Source: Miltoncostaea sp050249835 (GTDB taxonomy: Bacteria; Actinomycetota; Thermoleophilia; Miltoncostaeales; Miltoncostaeaceae). From it: DNA of 53,502 bases. Position numbers and translations under genes: made by a program. Location: positions 1 to 53,502 of the forward strand of contig JBFWPT010000025.1 of NCBI GenBank assembly GCA_050249835.1. The letters are read 5' to 3'. Numbering within the stretch: position 1 is the stretch's first letter; each line of letters opens with the position of its first letter. This document shows, in pieces, positions 50,970-53,502 of this stretch. The notes under the pieces were generated by a model. It was not told the DNA's origin. It did no database searches and saw only the letters and a list, made by a program, of their open reading frames with translations.

Positions 50970-52042
50970 TCAAGTACATCGGCTCGAAGCGGGCCGTGGT
51001 GCCCGTCATCGAGCGCGTCGTGGGCCGGCTGCCGGTGCGCACGGCGTGCGACCTCTTCGCCGGGACGACCCGGGTCGGCCAGGCGCTGCGCGGCATCGGC
51101 GTCCGGGTGCTCTCCAACGACCTCGCCACCTACTCGGAGGCCTTCGGCCACGCCTACGTCGCCGACGCCGGCCTGGACCGCGGCCGCCTGCGCGCCCTGC
51201 TCGCCCACCTGGCCGCCCTCCCCGGCCGCGAGGGCTACGTCACCGAGACGTTCTGCCGCCAGGCGCGCTTCTTCTCGCCCGAGAACGGGGCGCGGATCGA
51301 CGCGATCCGGGCCGAGATCGACCGGGTCGCCCCCGACGAGCCCCTGCGCGGCGCCCTTCTGACGAGCCTCGTCGAGGCCGCCGACCGGGTCGACTCCACC
51401 TGCGGCCTGCAGATGGCCTACCTCAAGCGGCCGGCGGCCCGCAGCCTGCGCCCGCTGGAGCTGCGCGAGCCCGCCGCCGTCGCCGGGCCCCCGGGGACCG
51501 TGGCGCGCCGCGACGCGGTCGCCCTCGCCGGCGAGCTGGACGGCGTGGACTGCGCCTACCTCGACCCGCCCTACAACCAGCACTCCTACTTCGCGAACTA
51601 CCACGTGTGGGAGACGATCGTGCGCGGCGACGCCCCGGAGGCCTACGGCGTGGCGCGGAAGCGGGTGGACGTCCGCACCACCCGCAGCCCGTTCAACGGG
51701 GCCCGCGACGCCTGGCCGGCGCTGGAGGCCCTGGTCGGCGCGCTCCGCACCCCGTGGATCGTGGCCTCGGTCAACGACGAGGGCTTCCACGAGCCCGCCG
51801 CGGTGGCGGAGCTGCTCGCAGGGCGCGGGCACACCGCGATGCTCGGGATCGACGTGCCCCGCTACGTGGGCGCGCGCATCGGCATCCACAACCCGGCGGG
51901 CGAGCGGGTGGGGCGCGTGTCGCACGTGCGCACCACCGAGTGGCTCATCGTCAGCGGCCCCCGTCGCGACGCCGTGCGGGCAGCCCTGGGAGCCGCGAGC
52001 CCCCCGCGCGCCGCGCGGACGACCGCACAGCGTCCGCGATGA
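50966..52042 (+). CDS. DNA adenine methyltransferase (D12/Dam-like) with CTG start
   Basis: 358 residues if it begins at CTG 50966, which overlaps the MgtC stop as CTGA. The choice is strong because the following residues IKYIGSKR are the conserved N-terminus of D12-class N6-adenine methyltransferases, and the next in-frame GTG (50996) would delete them. DLFAGTTRVGQAL is the AdoMet-binding motif I and YLDPPYNQHSY the catalytic DPPY motif IV. A target-recognition region lies between. No restriction gene is adjacent, so it is a solitary methyltransferase or acts with a distant partner. The C-terminal 90 bases overlap the end of the convergent gene. Confidence 0.87.
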   Translation: MIKYIGSKRAVVPVIERVVGRLPVRTACDLFAGTTRVGQALRGIGVRVLSNDLATYSEAFGHAYVADAGLDRGRLRALLAHLAALPGREGYVTETFCRQARFFSPENGARIDAIRAEIDRVAPDEPLRGALLTSLVEAADRVDSTCGLQMAYLKRPAARSLRPLELREPAAVAGPPGTVARRDAVALAGELDGVDCAYLDPPYNQHSYFANYHVWETIVRGDAPEAYGVARKRVDVRTTRSPFNGARDAWPALEALVGALRTPWIVASVNDEGFHEPAAVAELLAGRGHTAMLGIDVPRYVGARIGIHNPAGERVGRVSHVRTTEWLIVSGPRRDAVRAALGAASPPRAARTTAQRPR

Positions 52043-52844
52043 GGCCGCGGCTGCCGTGGCCCAGCTCGAGCTCGATCTGGGCCAGCCACCGGCCGCGGTC
52101 GTCGATGAGCAGGATCGCCACCGAGCGCTGACCGCGCAGGTCCCGGGCCAGCGACCGCTGGGCCGGGTCGTCCAGCCACAGGCGGATCGCGTCACCGGCC
52201 TCCGGCACCGGGGGCCCGGCGGGGAAGGCCAGCTCGATGTCCGGGCGGCCGGGACGCGGGTCGGCCGGCCCCCCGGCCGGGGCGACCACCACCACCGCGG
52301 CGCCCCGCCGGCCGCCGCGGGCCAGGCGCGGCGGGCCGCCCGCCCGCGCCTCGCGGGCCCACTCCCGGGCCGAGAAGCCGGACGGCGCGGGGTCGTGGGT
52401 GCGCCACTCCCCTTGGAGGGCGGCCTCCACGCGCAGGCGCTCGGAGGTCCCGGCCGACAGGCCCACGACGTCCATCCGCAGCGGGCGCCCGGTGACGTCC
52501 TCGACCCACAGGAGGTCCACCTCGCGGTCGGCGCCGATGTGCCCCAGCAGCGAGCGGGCGTCGGCGAACCCGAGGTCCAGCGTGATCGCGAGGGACGGGT
52601 CGCCGACGAGGGCGAGCATCACGCGGCGCGGGCCGCCGATCCCCCCGGCCGGGGACGAGGCGGGCAGGCCGATCGCGAGCCCCGCCGCGGCGAGCGCCTC
52701 GACGCGCCCGGACGGGACGACGCACGCGAGCCGCACCCGGCGGCCGGGCGCGTCGCCGATGACCGCGAGGCCGCTCCAGCCCCGCCGGATCGCCGCGCGC
52801 AGCGCGGGCGGCATGACGCAGGAGCAGTGCTCGTGTCCAGCCAT
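51951..52844 (-). CDS. Unknown soluble protein with N-terminal HEHCSC
   Basis: 297 residues from the ATG at 52844. The first residues are MAGHEHCSCVMPPALRAA, a His/Cys cluster that could bind a metal, followed by alternating strands and small loops (VRLACVVPSGRVEALAAAG, VMLALVGDPSLAITLDLGF, ARSLLGHIGADREVDLLWV) and a C-terminal half with SVAILLIDDRGRWLAQIELEL. No named family recognised. A dyad resembling the iron-operator candidate overlaps its start region. Its 3' end overlaps the methyltransferase end by 92 bp. Codon bias supports coding. Confidence 0.68.
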   Translation of the reverse strand: MAGHEHCSCVMPPALRAAIRRGWSGLAVIGDAPGRRVRLACVVPSGRVEALAAAGLAIGLPASSPAGGIGGPRRVMLALVGDPSLAITLDLGFADARSLLGHIGADREVDLLWVEDVTGRPLRMDVVGLSAGTSERLRVEAALQGEWRTHDPAPSGFSAREWAREARAGGPPRLARGGRRGAAVVVVAPAGGPADPRPGRPDIELAFPAGPPVPEAGDAIRLWLDDPAQRSLARDLRGQRSVAILLIDDRGRWLAQIELELGHGSRGLIADAVRSSARRAGGSRLPGLPARRRDGGR

Positions 52845-52859
52845 GTTCGGTCAGCCTAA
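52844..52859 (-). promoter_or_regulatory. Candidate iron-responsive operator, copy 4 (weak)
   Basis: The plus strand reads TGTTCGGTCAGCCTAA, matching the TGTTMGG-N4-CCTNA pattern. On the minus strand it contains TAGGCT eight bases before the ATG, so it would cover the -10 of a leaderless promoter. The target gene has a His/Cys N-terminus but no proven iron role. Confidence 0.25.
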
Positions 52860-52888
52860 TAGGTGACCTTCGGCGGGTCCAGTGGACC

Positions 52889-53502
52889 TCAGCCGGTGGG
52901 CGCCAGCGCCTCCAGGGGCTGCTCCAGCCCGTCCGGCAGCAGCAGCCGGCCCGACTTGCCCGGCAGCGCCGACAGCAGGCGCGGCGGGTCGTCGTCGCAG
53001 ATGTGCACGGCGGCGTGGTCGTCCACGGCCAGCGTCGGGGGCATAAGACCCCGGTCCACCAGGTCGCGCAGCACCACCAGGCGCCCGGGGTCGCTGTCGG
53101 CGTGGGGGCAGAAGGCGCCCTCCAGCAGGCCGAGCCCCGCGACCGGGGTGAACCCGGGGCCGCGCGAGTTGGTGAGGCCGGCCTCGAACCAGCAGATCGC
53201 GCCGGCGCTGACGCCGGAGAGCACCACCCCGCGCTCCCACGCCTCGCGCATCACCGGGCCGAGCCCGTGGGCGTCCCAGATCGCCATGAGGTTCACGCTG
53301 CTGCCGCCGCCGACGTAGATCACGTCCTGGGAGAGGATCGTCTCGGCCACGTCGGCCGGGTGCGGCCGGAACAGCGCCAGGTGCGACGGGACGCACGGCA
53401 GGCGCCCGAAGAACTCGTGGAACCGGGTGACCAGCCAGTCCGAGTCGCCGCTCGCGGTGCCGAGCAGCAGCACCCGGGGCGTGTCGGAGCGGGCGAGCCC
53501 CA
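52889..53502 (-). CDS. Peptidase S51 (peptidase E / cyanophycinase-like), partial
   Basis: The frame is open to the right edge, so the N-terminus is missing; the visible part begins GLARSDTPRVLLLGTASGD, which is the usual second strand of the family. Catalytic serine in VVLSGVSAGAICWFEAG, with IYVGGGSSVNLMAIWDAHG before it and LVVLRDLVDRGLMPP after. S51 enzymes are cytoplasmic Ser-His-Glu dipeptidases with preference for N-terminal Asp. C-terminus complete. Confidence 0.87.
   Translation of the reverse strand, partial: GLARSDTPRVLLLGTASGDSDWLVTRFHEFFGRLPCVPSHLALFRPHPADVAETILSQDVIYVGGGSSVNLMAIWDAHGLGPVMREAWERGVVLSGVSAGAICWFEAGLTNSRGPGFTPVAGLGLLEGAFCPHADSDPGRLVVLRDLVDRGLMPPTLAVDDHAAVHICDDDPPRLLSALPGKSGRLLLPDGLEQPLEALAPTG

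Noticed and set aside
1..53502. CRISPR arrays, tRNA or rRNA genes, transposases, prophage genes
   Set aside because: Looked for repeats with spacers, tRNA-like ends and integrase or transposase motifs in all regions; none seen.

Overview
The window is very G+C-rich, gene-dense DNA with many GTG starts and long chains of 4-base stop/start overlaps (GTGA, ATGA). It looks like an actinobacterium. A type I fatty acid synthase sits next to acpS, and the secreted proteins end in the basic beta-rich modules I associate with Thermoleophilia (Solirubrobacterales) more than with mycolic-acid bacteria. That placement is inference. The sequence is a scaffold: two 100-N gaps (6798-6897 and 48546-48645) are each flanked by an exact 127-bp duplicate, so these are contig ends that overlap but were never merged, not biological repeats.

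Region 1 (1-12726) is an iron-acquisition locus. On the minus strand are a secreted Cys-paired repeat protein and a truncated siderophore-binding lipoprotein-like protein of an ABC importer. Divergent from them is an operon in the order of rhizobactin rhbABCDEF: diaminobutyrate aminotransferase, decarboxylase, NIS synthetase, acyltransferase, N-hydroxylase, NIS synthetase. It is followed by a second acyltransferase and a two-gene ABC-2 type exporter. The expected product is a citrate / 1,3-diaminopropane hydroxamate of the schizokinen type. The divergent promoter region carries two copies of a TNMGG-N4-CCTNA-like dyad that recurs upstream of another secreted repeat protein at 27.7 kb.

Region 2 (12727-30190, minus strand) holds a small membrane protein, AcpS, a 3188-residue FAS-I and, translationally coupled to FAS-I, a secreted repeat protein. 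Upstream of these lie a third repeat protein, a FhuF-type ferric reductase and an acyl-CoA synthetase.

Region 3 (30191-42760) is housekeeping and transport: a cation/proton antiporter with a C-terminal UBP zinc finger (broken by a -1 frameshift), a HAD phosphatase, a drug-type ABC exporter divergent from a MarR regulator, a hotdog thioesterase, an unknown membrane protein in lower-G+C DNA, a GCS2-family ligase, an MFS drug exporter and a two-component system.

Region 4 (42761-53502) contains a GGDEF/HD-GYP sensor, a CitE-like lyase, a HerA/DUF853 ATPase, a quinone-type oxidoreductase, three very small genes (60, 41 and 31 residues), an MgtC-family protein, an adenine methyltransferase starting at CTG, an unknown protein and a truncated peptidase E. 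No rRNA, tRNA, CRISPR array or transposase was seen.
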